The notes beneath the pieces are model-generated. The model was not told the DNA's origin. It did not search any database and was given only the letters and a program-made list of their open reading frames with translations. Shown here in pieces: positions 35,528-45,622 of a stretch of 64,000 bases of DNA. The stretch is from Terriglobales bacterium (lineage in GTDB: Bacteria; Acidobacteriota; Terriglobia; Terriglobales; Acidobacteriaceae), in NCBI GenBank assembly GCA_035651655.1, contig DASRFG010000013.1, forward strand, positions 1 to 64,000. The letters are read 5' to 3'. How positions within the stretch are numbered: the first letter of the stretch is position 1; the number at the start of each line of letters is the position of its first letter. A program made the translations under genes and the position numbers.

Positions 35528-35999
35528 TCTCGGGCACGAAGACATTCGGCACCCCGAAACCACTTACGAGGCACGCGATCTGGGTGTGCGCGGCGTGTTG
35601 TCTTTCCTGGTTGGACTCGCATTGGTTTGCGTGATTGTCAGCGTTGTGATCCTGGGTATGTTTAAGTACTTGGACCATTTCCAGGCGAAGCGCCAGCCGC
35701 GTCCCAATCCGCTTGAGACCGCCCACACAGAGACGAGAGCGCATGCCGAGCAGGCTGTGCAGCAATTTCCCCAACCCCGGCTCCAGCCAGACCCCGTCGC
35801 TGACCTCAACAGATTTCGCGCCCGTGAGGATCAAATTCTTGACAGCTATGGCTGGAGTGACCAGAGTGCGGGCATAGCGCATATTCCAATTGAACGAGCA
35901 ATTGACATGATTGCCCAGCGGGGCTTGCCAACCCGGGAAACGAATGCCGCTGGCGCGGGACTGGCGAGTGCTGGGGCAGAAACGGGTAGAAAACGGTGA
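35520..35999 (+). CDS. Single-TM protein in the act-cox locus
   Basis: 159 residues from a TTG at 35520 that overlaps actF. One membrane helix (about 25-48, VLSFLVGLALVCVIVSVVIL), then a Pro-rich linker and a conserved-looking C-terminal motif: ILDSYGWSDQSAGIAHIPI then ERAIDMIAQRGLP. I recall similar YGWxDxxxGxxxIPIxRAM segments in proteins beside SCO/Cox genes, but no function. It occupies the place where ActG/ActH lie in some ACIII loci, so it may be an accessory subunit or assembly factor. Confidence 0.8.
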   Translation: MADLGHEDIRHPETTYEARDLGVRGVLSFLVGLALVCVIVSVVILGMFKYLDHFQAKRQPRPNPLETAHTETRAHAEQAVQQFPQPRLQPDPVADLNRFRAREDQILDSYGWSDQSAGIAHIPIERAIDMIAQRGLPTRETNAAGAGLASAGAETGRKR

Positions 36000-36865
36000 T
36001 GAATAGCCTAAAGTTGAGAAAAGTTCTTGTCATTGCCAGCTTGGTATTAATTTGCGCCTGGTGCATGACAGCTCTCGGGCAGGACATGATGGGTGGCGGC
36101 GCCCAATCTCCTCCTGCGAACGTTCGCCCGCCCGGTTTGCAGAATGTCGGCATCCAGCAAAACTTAAACCAGCAGATTCCACTGGGGCTGGCGTTTCACG
36201 ATGAATCCGGTAAGCCGGTCACGCTCGGGGAATATTTCGGCAAGCGACCCGTGATCCTGAATCTGGTTTATTACAACTGTCCCATGCTGTGCGGTGAGGT
36301 TCTCGCCGGACTCACCAGCGGGCTTAAAGTTCTGCCTCTTACCATGGGAAGAGACTTCGACGTTCTCACGGTAAGTTTTGACCCGAGAGAGACTCCGGCA
36401 ATGGCGGCAGAGAAGAAGAAAGTCTACCTTCAACGCTACCGCCGGCCGGGCGGAGAACAGGGTTGGCATTTCCTCACTGGAAGCGCGGAATCTATTACGG
36501 CGCTTACCCGCGCCGCTGGCTGGCAGTACCAATACGATTCGAAATCCGGGCAATTTGCCCACACTACCGCGATTGCTGTGTTAACCCCACAAGGAAAGAT
36601 TTCGCAGTACTACTACGGGGTGGAATACGCGCCGCGTGATCTGCGGCTCGGCTTGGTGCAAGCTTCAAGCGGGCAGATCGGCACCTTGATCGACCAGGTG
36701 TTGTTGTACTGCTATCACTACGATCCCAGCAGTGGAAAGTACAGCGCCATCATCAGCCGCGTACTACGAGTAGCGGCGCTAGTCACAATGCTGGCTCTCG
36801 GCAGTTTTTTATTCATCATGTTTCGATTGGGCAGCAGTAACCACAACTTAGGACGCGCCGCATAA
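35999..36865 (+). CDS. sco: SCO1/SenC copper chaperone for CuA
   Basis: 288 residues from the ATG at 35999, overlapping the upstream stop (TGATG). Signal peptide, then a thioredoxin-like SCO domain with NCPMLCG (CxxxC copper ligands) and FAHTTAIAVLTPQG (His ligand). A C-terminal helix (VAALVTMLALGSFLFIMF) anchors it. SCO proteins load CuA of CoxB, which is the next gene. Confidence 0.94.
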   Translation: MNSLKLRKVLVIASLVLICAWCMTALGQDMMGGGAQSPPANVRPPGLQNVGIQQNLNQQIPLGLAFHDESGKPVTLGEYFGKRPVILNLVYYNCPMLCGEVLAGLTSGLKVLPLTMGRDFDVLTVSFDPRETPAMAAEKKKVYLQRYRRPGGEQGWHFLTGSAESITALTRAAGWQYQYDSKSGQFAHTTAIAVLTPQGKISQYYYGVEYAPRDLRLGLVQASSGQIGTLIDQVLLYCYHYDPSSGKYSAIISRVLRVAALVTMLALGSFLFIMFRLGSSNHNLGRAA

Positions 36866-36869
36866 AACC

Positions 36870-37856
36870 ATGAACTTCCAGATGCCATTTTGGCCGCCCC
36901 AAGCTTCCACCTCGGCTGCCCGCCTGGATGCGCTCTTCATTTTTCTGCTGTTGGTGACCGGATTAGTCACAATCCTGATCTTCGCCCTGATTGTCGTCTT
37001 TGCTTTGAAATTCCGGGACACCAGAGTCCGTGCTGCCACGCAGATCGAGGGCTCCCTTCCCATCGAGCTCACGTGGAGTATCGTGCCGTTCGGGATTTTT
37101 ATCGTCTTCTTCGTCTGGGGCGCAGTTTTGTACTTCCAGGAGCGAACTCCTCCCCAGGGCGCAATGGAGATTTATGTCGTAGCCAAGCAGTGGATGTGGA
37201 AGCTGCAGCACCTGGAAGGCCAGCGGGAGATCAATGAATTACACATTCCAGTTAATCGCGACGTCAAGCTGATTATGACTTCGCAGGATGTGGTGCACAG
37301 TTTCTATGCGCCCGCTTTCAGGCTCAAGCAGGATGTGATCCCGGGGCGTTATACCGTCCTCTGGTTCCATCCCATTCGCGCGGGAACTTATCATCTGTTT
37401 TGTGCTGAATTCTGTGGAACACAACATTCCGGAATGATCGGAAGCATCGTGGTGATGAATCCCTCTGATTACCAGACATGGCTTTCAGGAGGAGGGGCCG
37501 AAGGCTCATTGTCGGCGACCGGGCAGAAGCTCTTCCAGGAGCTGGGCTGCGGTTCTTGCCACCGCGCGGATACGCAAGGTCGAGGGCCCAATTTGGTGGG
37601 ACTCTATGGCAAGCCTGTGCAACTCGAAGACGGACGGGTGGTTACGGGCGATGAAAACTATATTCGCGAATCCATACTGAATCCTGGCGCAAAAGTGGTC
37701 TCCGGATTCAAAAACATCATGCCCACGTTTCAGGGAATTTTAAGCGAGGAACAACTCTTGGCGCTGGTCGAATATATTAAGTCGCTCCAGACTCCGCAAC
37801 AGCGCGAGCCGGTGAGCAACCGTCCAGCCGTCCCGAGCAGAGCAACCCGACCGTAG
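36870..37856 (+). CDS. coxB: Cytochrome c oxidase subunit II with fused cytochrome c
   Basis: 328 residues. Two N-terminal helices, a cupredoxin domain with the His ligand in [15 protein letters not shown] and the CuA motif [12 protein letters not shown], then a cytochrome c domain with CGSCH and a Met ligand near NIMPTFQG. The fusion identifies a caa3-type oxidase that can take electrons directly, here presumably from ActE/ActA of the upstream complex. Confidence 0.97.
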   Translation: MNFQMPFWPPQASTSAARLDALFIFLLLVTGLVTILIFALIVVFALKFRDTRVRAATQIEGSLPIELTWSIVPFGIFIVFFVWGAVLYFQERTPPQGAMEIYVVAKQWMWKLQHLEGQREINELHIPVNRDVKLIMTSQDVVHSFYAPAFRLKQDVIPGRYTVLWFHPIRAGTYHLFCAEFCGTQHSGMIGSIVVMNPSDYQTWLSGGGAEGSLSATGQKLFQELGCGSCHRADTQGRGPNLVGLYGKPVQLEDGRVVTGDENYIRESILNPGAKVVSGFKNIMPTFQGILSEEQLLALVEYIKSLQTPQQREPVSNRPAVPSRATRP

Positions 37857-37866
37857 AGGAACTGAC

Positions 37867-39495
37867 ATGGCAACCGCAGTAGCAACCGCAGAGCGCACCC
37901 ATTACTTGAATGCCGACTATGGCATCAGGTCTTGGCTGTTGACCACCGATCACAAGCGCATCGCGCTGCTCTATCTGATCTCCATTACCTTCTTCTTTTT
38001 TATTGGCGGCTTCTTCGCATTGTTGATCCGGCTCGAGCTGCTCACCCCGGCTGGAGACCTGGTAATGCCAGACACCTACAACAAGTTGTTTTCCATGCAC
38101 GGCCAGGTGATGATCTTCTTTTTTCTGATTCCTTCAGTGCCGGCAGTGTTGGGAAATTTTTTGATTCCGATGATGATCGGCGCTAAGGACCTCGCATTCC
38201 CGCGCCTCAATCTACTGAGCTGGTACTTATACATCTCCGCCGGACTTCTAATGCTGTACACCATCATGGCCGGTGGGGTTGATACCGGCTGGACTTTTTA
38301 CCCTCCCTACAGCACCTCATTTAGTAATTCAAATGTGGTCCTGGCAGCCACCTCAATCTTCATTGCTGGATTCTCTTCTATCCTTACTGGACTCAACTTC
38401 ATCGTTACAGTACATCGCATGCGGGCGCCGGGGATGACCTGGTCGCGACTGCCATTGTTCGTCTGGTCTAACTACGCCACGGCAATAATCCAGGTGCTTG
38501 GAACGCCGGTGCTCGCCATCACCTTGGCGCTGGTTGGCCTGGAGCGCATATTTCACATTGGAGTTTTCGACCCCAAAGTCGGCGGAGATCCGGTGCTGTT
38601 TCAGCACCTCTTCTGGTTTTATTCGCACCCCGCGGTTTACATCATGATTTTGCCGGGCATGGGGGTGGTGAGCGAGATTGTGCCTTGTTTCTCGCGCAAG
38701 AGAATATTCGGATATTCGTTTATTGCAATGGCCAGTGTTGCCATAGCCGTGCTTGGTTTCCTGGTATGGGCCCACCACCAATTTGTGGCCGGAATTTCCG
38801 TTTACTCGGCCATGATCTTCTCTTTTTTCAGCTATATGGTGGCGGTTCCTTCGGCCATTAAAGTCTTCAACTGGACTGCCACCATGTACAGGGGCAAGAT
38901 CTCCTATACCACTCCCATGCTGTATGCCTTCGGCTTCATCGGCCTGTTCACCATGGGGGGAATGACGGGGCTGTTCCTGGCTGCTTTGGGACTGGATGTT
39001 CACGTTCACGATACATACTTTGTGGTCGCTCACTTCCACTACATCATGGTGGGCGGAATGGTTATGGCCTATATCGGAGGCCTGCATTTCTGGTGGCCCA
39101 AGATTTCCGGCCGGATGTATCCGGAACTGTGGGGCAGGCTCGCGGCGTTGATCATCTTCATAGGTTTCCATTTGACCTTTTTCCCGCAATTCATTCTTGG
39201 GTATCTGGGGATGCCGCGGCGATATCACGCATACACTTCGGAGTTCCAGATACTGAACGTGCTCTCTACTGCCGGAGCCTCTATTCTTGCCGTCGGGTAC
39301 TTGTTACCGATGGTTTATTTCCTGTGGTCGCTGCGTTATGGAAAGTTGGCCACAGACAACCCTTGGGCCGCTTCGGGCCTGGAATGGATGACCCCTTCGC
39401 CGCCGCCTACTTTTAACTTTGAAGAAACCCCAGTGGTGACCTGGGAGGCGTACAACTACGACCAACTCCCGCAGGAGGTCCCGGTTGGGGAATAG
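37867..39495 (+). CDS. coxA: Cytochrome c oxidase subunit I (A2-type heme-copper oxidase)
   Basis: 542 residues, ATG after GAGGAACTGAC. Twelve helices with heme ligands in MFSMHGQVM and [10 protein letters not shown], and CuB ligands in SHPAVY and [20 protein letters not shown] has Ala in place of the Glu of A1 oxidases and the YS pair of A2-type enzymes for the D channel. It reduces oxygen and pumps protons. Confidence 0.97.
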   Translation: MATAVATAERTHYLNADYGIRSWLLTTDHKRIALLYLISITFFFFIGGFFALLIRLELLTPAGDLVMPDTYNKLFSMHGQVMIFFFLIPSVPAVLGNFLIPMMIGAKDLAFPRLNLLSWYLYISAGLLMLYTIMAGGVDTGWTFYPPYSTSFSNSNVVLAATSIFIAGFSSILTGLNFIVTVHRMRAPGMTWSRLPLFVWSNYATAIIQVLGTPVLAITLALVGLERIFHIGVFDPKVGGDPVLFQHLFWFYSHPAVYIMILPGMGVVSEIVPCFSRKRIFGYSFIAMASVAIAVLGFLVWAHHQFVAGISVYSAMIFSFFSYMVAVPSAIKVFNWTATMYRGKISYTTPMLYAFGFIGLFTMGGMTGLFLAALGLDVHVHDTYFVVAHFHYIMVGGMVMAYIGGLHFWWPKISGRMYPELWGRLAALIIFIGFHLTFFPQFILGYLGMPRRYHAYTSEFQILNVLSTAGASILAVGYLLPMVYFLWSLRYGKLATDNPWAASGLEWMTPSPPPTFNFEETPVVTWEAYNYDQLPQEVPVGE

Positions 39496-40153
39496 CCGGA
39501 CAGTAGTCGCGAAACGCGAACTGCGCCACCACTTCTCCGACCTGGAGCAGCAGCGGGAAGCCTCCAGCATGGGGATGTGGGTGTTTCTAGTCACCGAGAT
39601 CATGTTCTTTGGCGGCATGTTCTGTTGTTATCTGGTCTATCGCTATCTGTACTTCCACGCCTGGGTGGAAGGCAGCCAGCACATGGAATTCTGGTACGGC
39701 ACCATAAATACCGTGGTGCTGATCGGTAGCAGTTTGACGATGGCATTGGCAGTGCGTGCCTCTCAATTGGGACAGCGGAAGCTGCTGGTCCTTCTGCTCC
39801 TCCTTACTATTTTGCTGGGATTGGCATTCATGGGCATCAAGGCCGTCGAATACCATCAGCATTGGCTCAATCACGAGTTTCCCGGAAGCAGCTTTGACCT
39901 GAAGAAGTGGCAAGATGCCCCGCATGTTGAAATGTTTTTTGTCTTGTACTTCACCATGACTGGGTTCCACGCCCTACACGTCGTGATCGGGTTGTTTGCT
40001 GTAGGGTTCGTCGCCTATTTTGCCTGGCGCGGGCGCTACACCGCGGAGTATCACAATCCGGTTGAGAATGTGGGGCTGTACTGGCACTTTGTTGATTTGG
40101 TATGGATCTATTTATATCCCCTGCTTTACCTGATTAGTCATCGGCACGCATAG
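39485..40153 (+). CDS. coxC: Cytochrome c oxidase subunit III
   Basis: 222 residues from a TTG at 39485 overlapping coxA by 11 nt. [37 protein letters not shown]-type and [17 protein letters not shown] segments are typical of subunit III. It stabilises subunit I. The TTG start is inferred from the overlap; the next Met would be inside the conserved region. Confidence 0.95.
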   Translation: MGNSRTVVAKRELRHHFSDLEQQREASSMGMWVFLVTEIMFFGGMFCCYLVYRYLYFHAWVEGSQHMEFWYGTINTVVLIGSSLTMALAVRASQLGQRKLLVLLLLLTILLGLAFMGIKAVEYHQHWLNHEFPGSSFDLKKWQDAPHVEMFFVLYFTMTGFHALHVVIGLFAVGFVAYFAWRGRYTAEYHNPVENVGLYWHFVDLVWIYLYPLLYLISHRHA

Positions 40154-40160
40154 AGGCACC

Positions 40161-40445
40161 ATGGAACACATTTCACCAAAGAGAACGTACGTTCTGGTCT
40201 GGGCCGCCTTGATGGTTTTAACGGTGGTTACCGCCGCTGTCTCGCGCATTGATCTCGGGCCGTTTAGCACGCCGGTGGCCCTGTTTATCGCCAGCTGCAA
40301 AGGTGTTCTGGTTGTGCTTTTCTTCATGCACGCGAAGTACATCAGCGGGAAGACTACTTACCTGGTTATTGCCGCGGGATTCTTTTGGCTGCTCATTCTC
40401 CTCTTCCTGGCTATGAGCGATTACATCAGCCGAGCCTGGATCTAG
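40161..40445 (+). CDS. coxD: Cytochrome c oxidase subunit IV-like
   Basis: 94 residues with three hydrophobic helices; VALFIASCKGVLVVLFFMHAKY is the signature of the prokaryotic COX4/CyoD-like family. Last gene of the respiratory locus, seven nt after coxC. Confidence 0.92.
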   Translation: MEHISPKRTYVLVWAALMVLTVVTAAVSRIDLGPFSTPVALFIASCKGVLVVLFFMHAKYISGKTTYLVIAAGFFWLLILLFLAMSDYISRAWI

Positions 40446-40550
40446 CGCGGCGGGAAACCCCGGCTACTCGGCGCATTGCCGTTGTTGGCCTGAGTGCCGT
40501 TGCGATATACTCCCGGCCAACCTACACTTTTGCGCGTTTGAGGTGCGCCA

Positions 40551-41237
40551 ATGGCATTCTGTACATCTTGCGGAGCGACGCTGGAAACGTCCGGGCGATT
40601 TTGCACCCAATGTGGAGCAGCTGTAGCTGCGACAGTCACCGCGCAATCGACGTCATCTCAATCCGGCAGCGGGTTTGCAGCTCGGCCGGCAATGCAAGCC
40701 ATCCCGAACAGCGCCACCGCACCTGCGAGCAGCAACGCAGTTAAGATCGTGCTGGTTGTAATTGCTGTCCTTGTTGGTTTAACTGTTATAGGTGGCGTGA
40801 CGGCAACGCTGATTGGCCTGAAAATCGCTCGGGGCGTGAAGGTGGAAACGCAAGGCGACCACGCTCGGGTGGTGACTCCTTTTGGCACGGTCGAGAGTGA
40901 CGGTGATGCCGTGCAGGCTGCCAGGAACCTTGGGGTTGATGTTTATCCCGGAGCGCGCCCGCTTCCTGGCGCCTCTTCTGTCAAGATGGGAGGATTCAGC
41001 ACTGTGACTGCCTCATTCGAAACCCCAGATCCACCGGACGCAGTCCAGGCGTGGTACCACTCCAGGTTTCCACGTTCAAATCTTTCTGTGAATGATCAGA
41101 ATAGTCACACTTTAGCGTTTGCCACCGATAAGGGAATGGTAAGCATCGTCATTGAAGCGACTGGACGCGGCAGTCACATCCAGATTTCCAATGTGGGTGG
41201 AGTCGGAAAACCAAGCGCCGAGCGGTCGCCGAATTAG
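40551..41237 (+). CDS. Zinc-ribbon membrane protein
   Basis: 228 residues. N-terminal zinc ribbon CTSCGATLETSGRFCTQCG, a low-complexity linker, one membrane helix (VKIVLVVIAVLVGLTVIGGV) and a C-terminal extracytoplasmic domain (DVYPGARPLPGASSVKMGG, FETPDPPDAVQAWYHSRFP) of a type seen in Acidobacteria. Function unknown. It follows coxD by 105 nt and precedes a strong terminator, so it may be the tail of the respiratory transcript. Confidence 0.75.
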   Translation: MAFCTSCGATLETSGRFCTQCGAAVAATVTAQSTSSQSGSGFAARPAMQAIPNSATAPASSNAVKIVLVVIAVLVGLTVIGGVTATLIGLKIARGVKVETQGDHARVVTPFGTVESDGDAVQAARNLGVDVYPGARPLPGASSVKMGGFSTVTASFETPDPPDAVQAWYHSRFPRSNLSVNDQNSHTLAFATDKGMVSIVIEATGRGSHIQISNVGGVGKPSAERSPN

Positions 41238-41276
41238 GGCTCGACCGACTGCGCTCATTCAGGGATTTGTAAGCAG

Positions 41277-41305
41277 GGCACGGTCAAGACCGTGCCTTAG
41301 TTTTT
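41277..41305 (+). terminator. Strong intrinsic terminator
   Basis: GGCACGGTC (41277-41285) and GACCGTGCC (41288-41296) form a perfect stem with a minimal AA turn, followed by TTAGTTTTT. It ends the zinc-ribbon gene and probably the act-cox region. Confidence 0.92.
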
Positions 41306-41329
41306 AAGGGCAGGTTCCGTGGCCAAGAC

Positions 41330-44284
41330 ATGCCAGAAACTTCTGCTGGTAAGCCAACTTTGATTAGCCAATCACAACCTGCTCTCTGGCGAAATCCTAT
41401 CCAAGTTGACTCGCGCGCACTGGAAGCAGCGCTGCGCAAGGAAGTGGAGGGAGAAGTTCGCTTTGACGAAGGCAGTCGCGCCGCCTATTCGATGGACGCT
41501 TCGAACTATCGCCAAGTGCCGATCGGGGTCGTGGTCCCAAAAAGTAAACAGGATGTGATTCAGACCATTGCGGCGTGTCGTAAGTTTGGGGCGCCCGTGC
41601 TGTCGCGCGGTGGCGGCACCAGCCTGGCGGGGCAGTGCTGCAATGTTGCGATTGTCATCGACTGGACCAAGTATCTTCACCACATTCTGGAAATTGACCC
41701 GGCTAGAAAATTCGCTCGCGTTGAGCCGGGGACGATCTGCGACGCTCTCTGCAGCGCCGCCAGGCCGCACCGCCTGACCTGGGGGCCGGACCCCGCCACC
41801 CACACCCACTGCACTTTTGGCGGCATGATCGGCAATAACTCCTGCGGCGTGCACTCGCAGATGGCGGGTAAAGCGGTGGAGAACGTCATCGAGATGGAGA
41901 TTCTTCTCTACGATGGCACCACCATGAAAGTCGGCTGGATGACAGATGGCGAGATGGATGATGCCATTCGTCAGGGTGGCCGAGGTGGTGACATTTACGC
42001 CCGGCTCAAATCGCTGCGCGCTCGTTATGCAAAGTTAGTGAAGGAACGTTATCCGAATATTCCACGTCGAGTTTCGGGCTACAACCTCGACCAACTTTTT
42101 CCCAACGAAAATGGCCGTTTTAATATCGCGCGTTCACTGGTGGGGACTGAGAGCACCTGCGTGACCATGCTGGAGGCCAAAGTACAGCTCATCTACAGTC
42201 CACCGGAGCGGGTCCTGCTCGTCCTCGGCTACCCCGACATTTACCAGGCGGCGGACGCTGTGGCAGAGATCGTGACCTTCAGTCCTATTGGGCTTGAAGG
42301 TTTCGACGAAATTCTCACCACAAACATTCAGAAGAAAGGCCTGCCGCAACGCGAGTACCTCCCCTTCCTGCCGGCTGGCAGGGGCTGGTTACTGGTGGAG
42401 TTCGGAGGAGAGACGAAGGCGGAAGCAACCGAACAGGCGCGCCGCCTGATGAAAGCTATCGGCAGCAGAGCAGAGATGAAGCTGTTTACCGATCGGGCTG
42501 AGCAAAGAAAACTTTGGATCATTCGCGAGTCGGCCCTGGGTGCGAACGCCTTCGTTCCCGGTCACCTGCCCGATTGGGAAGGCTGGGAGGACTCGGCGGT
42601 TGCGCCTGAAAAAATCGGCTCCTATCTGCGCGATCTCAAAAAGCTGTACGACCGCTACAACTATCACTCTGCGATGTACGGACATTTTGGCCAGGGATGT
42701 GTCCACAACCGTGTGGACTTCGATCTGCTAACTGAAGCCGGCATCAAAAAGTGGCGCGCCTTCATGGAGGAAGCCACCGACCTGGTGGTCAGTTACGGCG
42801 GATCGCTTTCCGGCGAACACGGTGATGGCCAAGCGCGCGCTGAATTTCTCTACAAGATGTTTGGGCCGGAGTTGGTGGAGGCCTTTCGCGAATTTAAATC
42901 AATTTGGGACCCGGACTGGAAGATGAATCCGGGCAAGGTGGTTGATCCCTATCGTATAGATGAAAACCTCCGCTTGGGGACGAATTATCGCCCCTGGGAA
43001 CCAGCGACCCACTTTAAATTTCCTGAAGATCAGGGCAGCTTCGCTCGCGCCACTTTGCGCTGTGTCGGTGTAGGGAAGTGTCGCCGCGCGGCGGGTGAAG
43101 GTGAGCAGGACACTATGTGTCCCAGCTTCATGGTTACCCATGAAGAGGAGCACAGCACGCGAGGCCGCGCTCACCTGCTGTGGGAGATGCTGCACGCTGA
43201 GGTCATCAAAGACGGTTGGCGCAGTGAGAACGTCAAGGAAGCACTCGATCTTTGTCTCGCATGCAAAGGCTGCAAAGGCGATTGTCCGGTCAACGTAGAC
43301 GTAGCGACCTACAAGGCCGAATTTCTATCGCACTATTGGCAAGGAAGGCTGCGGCCGCGTCACGCCTACGCATTTGGCTGGATTGACAAGTGGGCCCACC
43401 TGGCATCAATCGCGCCCGGGTTTGTAAATCTGCTTACCCGGGCTCCGGTAATCAGTTCATTAGCGAAGGTTGCAGCCGGCGTCTCACAGCAGCGCCCGAT
43501 TCCCGCATTTGCGCGGGAGACATTCAAGGCACGGTTCGAGAGACGGGGAGTCCGCAATCAAGGCTCACCGCGCGTAATTCTTTGGCCAGACACGTTCAAC
43601 AACTATTTTCTTCCGCAAACTGCCCATGCCGCGGTGGAGGTATTGGAAAGCGCGGGACATCAGGTTGTCGTGCCGAGGCAACATCTCTGCTGCGGCCGCC
43701 CGCTCTACGATTATGGATTTCTCGACATGGCCAAGTCTTATTTGCAGCGGATCATCGCGACTCTAGCCGACGAAATTGCTGCCGGCACACCCATGGTGGT
43801 GCTGGAGCCGAGTTGTTGCTCGGTTTTCCGCGATGAGATAAGCAGCCTTCTTCCCGATTTACCTGAAGCTAAAAAGCTGAAGGAGAGTACGTTTACCATC
43901 GCAGAATTTATTGAGAAAGATCCTGAAGCTTTTCAGTTTTCCAGGCTGAATAGCCAGGCAATCGTACAAGGGCACTGTCATCACAAGGCGGTGATGCGCC
44001 TGAGGGAAGAAAAATCTGTAATGGACCGAATGGGACTTGATTACAAGCTCCTGGAATCCGGTTGCTGTGGGATGGCCGGCTCATTCGGCTACGAAGCAGA
44101 CAAATTTGATATTTCGAACCAAATTGGCGAGCGGGTGCTGTTGCCAGAGGTTCGCAAAGCAGCGTCGAGTACCCTGATCATCGCCGACGGTTTCAGTTGC
44201 AAGAGTCAGATCGAGCACGCGACCAAACGCCGGGCGTTTCATCTGGCTGAGGTCCTGCAACTCGCCATGCACGCTCCTCAGTGA
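41330..44284 (+). CDS. FAD-linked / Fe-S dehydrogenase (D-lactate/glycolate type)
   Basis: 984 residues. FAD_binding_4 domain (about 50-280; LSRGGGTSLAGQ, GGMIGNNSCGVHS), a FAD-oxidase C-terminal domain (about 290-550; YGHFGQGCVHNRVDFDL, GEHGDGQARAEFL), a ferredoxin-like part with CVGVGKCRRAAG and CLACKGCKGDCP, and GlpC-like CCG domains (LCCGRPLYD, SGCCGMAGSFGY). This is the fused GlcD-GlpC layout of D-lactate dehydrogenases (Dld-II type) that feed electrons to quinone. Substrate not decided by sequence. Confidence 0.92.
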   Translation: MPETSAGKPTLISQSQPALWRNPIQVDSRALEAALRKEVEGEVRFDEGSRAAYSMDASNYRQVPIGVVVPKSKQDVIQTIAACRKFGAPVLSRGGGTSLAGQCCNVAIVIDWTKYLHHILEIDPARKFARVEPGTICDALCSAARPHRLTWGPDPATHTHCTFGGMIGNNSCGVHSQMAGKAVENVIEMEILLYDGTTMKVGWMTDGEMDDAIRQGGRGGDIYARLKSLRARYAKLVKERYPNIPRRVSGYNLDQLFPNENGRFNIARSLVGTESTCVTMLEAKVQLIYSPPERVLLVLGYPDIYQAADAVAEIVTFSPIGLEGFDEILTTNIQKKGLPQREYLPFLPAGRGWLLVEFGGETKAEATEQARRLMKAIGSRAEMKLFTDRAEQRKLWIIRESALGANAFVPGHLPDWEGWEDSAVAPEKIGSYLRDLKKLYDRYNYHSAMYGHFGQGCVHNRVDFDLLTEAGIKKWRAFMEEATDLVVSYGGSLSGEHGDGQARAEFLYKMFGPELVEAFREFKSIWDPDWKMNPGKVVDPYRIDENLRLGTNYRPWEPATHFKFPEDQGSFARATLRCVGVGKCRRAAGEGEQDTMCPSFMVTHEEEHSTRGRAHLLWEMLHAEVIKDGWRSENVKEALDLCLACKGCKGDCPVNVDVATYKAEFLSHYWQGRLRPRHAYAFGWIDKWAHLASIAPGFVNLLTRAPVISSLAKVAAGVSQQRPIPAFARETFKARFERRGVRNQGSPRVILWPDTFNNYFLPQTAHAAVEVLESAGHQVVVPRQHLCCGRPLYDYGFLDMAKSYLQRIIATLADEIAAGTPMVVLEPSCCSVFRDEISSLLPDLPEAKKLKESTFTIAEFIEKDPEAFQFSRLNSQAIVQGHCHHKAVMRLREEKSVMDRMGLDYKLLESGCCGMAGSFGYEADKFDISNQIGERVLLPEVRKAASSTLIIADGFSCKSQIEHATKRRAFHLAEVLQLAMHAPQ

Positions 44285-44293
44285 TTTAGATAG

Positions 44294-45541
44294 ATGCCAC
44301 AATTTTCTCCCGCTGCGCTCTCGGATGTGCGCCTCCTGGCCGCCTACGCAATCTTTTCAGCTAGTTATCTGGTATTCGCTCTCGGCAAGTTTCCAGGAAT
44401 GAAGATTGATCGCCCGGGCGCCGCCATCATAGGCGCAGTGCTGATGGTGGCATTCCGCATCGTTCCGCCCTCGCAAGCGTTGCGGTTCATAGATTTCGGT
44501 ACCCTGGTGCTGCTTTTCTCCATGATGTTGATTGTCGGAAATCTGCGCCTGGTGGGTTTCTTCGAATGGATTACTGAACTGGTTCTGCGCCGCCTAAGGC
44601 CAAAGCACCTACTGCCCACGGTGATTTTTACTTCCGGTTTGCTTTCCGCCTTCTTTGTCAACGACATCATCTGCCTGGTCATGGTGCCGTTCGTGCTGGC
44701 GGTAGCCCGCCGGATGAAGGTGCAACCGCTCCCGTATCTGCTGGCGGTCGCCACTGCTTCAAATATCGGGAGCGTGGCCACAATTACTGGAAATCCGCAG
44801 AACATGCTGATCGGTTCCTTTTCCCGCATTTCCTATAGGGATTTTCTCGCCCACCTCGCTCCTGTGGCGCTGGTCGGATTGGCAATAGATTGGGCAATGC
44901 TGCACTGGCTTTGCCTGCCGCACGAGCCTGCCGAAGCGCTGGCCGTTCAGGCCGTCCCGCTGCAGCGCCCCCCGGCTTCTAGTCTGACAAAGCCCGCCAT
45001 TGTAGTAGCAGCCGTTGTCGTAGGTTTCTTTGCTGGTGTTCCGCCGGCCACCATGGCCGCTCTCGGGGCGGCAACACTGCTCATTACGCGCACCCTGGAT
45101 CCCCGCCAACTCTACGATGAAGTTGACTGGGGCCTTTTAGTCTTCTTTGTCGGGCTGTTTCTGATCGTTGGAGGCGCGGAGAACGCGGGAATTGTGTCCT
45201 GGCTCCTTGACATCGGTCGTCACTGGAATCTCCAGCACTCCGGCGTGTTCACAGTGGTGACTGCGATTCTGAGCAATCTAGTCAGCAATGTCCCCGCGGT
45301 AATGCTGCTCAAGTCACTGGTACCTGGCTTCGCGAATCCCCACACGGGTTGGCTTGTCCTTGCTATGGCCAGCACTCTCGCCGGCAATCTGACCATCACT
45401 GGTTCCGTGGCCAACATCATTGTGGTGGAGAGCGCGCGGCCTGAGGTCCACATCAGTTTTCGCGACTACTTCCGCGTAGGGCTGCCGGTTACCACAGCAA
45501 CTTTGCTCTTCGGCTGGACTTTTCTCATGCTCGTTCATTGA
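44294..45541 (+). CDS. SLC13/ArsB-type anion permease
   Basis: 415 residues, about eleven membrane helices. Two half-repeats contain FVNDIICLVMVPFVLA and NLVSNVPAVMLLKSL, the SNV-like re-entrant motifs of the ion-transporter superfamily, and VATITGNPQNMLIG. It follows the dehydrogenase by 9 nt, so it could import its organic-acid substrate, though arsenite/other anions are possible. Confidence 0.85.
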   Translation: MPQFSPAALSDVRLLAAYAIFSASYLVFALGKFPGMKIDRPGAAIIGAVLMVAFRIVPPSQALRFIDFGTLVLLFSMMLIVGNLRLVGFFEWITELVLRRLRPKHLLPTVIFTSGLLSAFFVNDIICLVMVPFVLAVARRMKVQPLPYLLAVATASNIGSVATITGNPQNMLIGSFSRISYRDFLAHLAPVALVGLAIDWAMLHWLCLPHEPAEALAVQAVPLQRPPASSLTKPAIVVAAVVVGFFAGVPPATMAALGAATLLITRTLDPRQLYDEVDWGLLVFFVGLFLIVGGAENAGIVSWLLDIGRHWNLQHSGVFTVVTAILSNLVSNVPAVMLLKSLVPGFANPHTGWLVLAMASTLAGNLTITGSVANIIVVESARPEVHISFRDYFRVGLPVTTATLLFGWTFLMLVH

Positions 45542-45622
45542 CCGAGAGCCGCGCCGCCTCTGGTTTATTCCTCACGGTGTATACTCGGTCGCCCAGACCA
45601 CAGATTGTGAAAAGAGGAAGCG

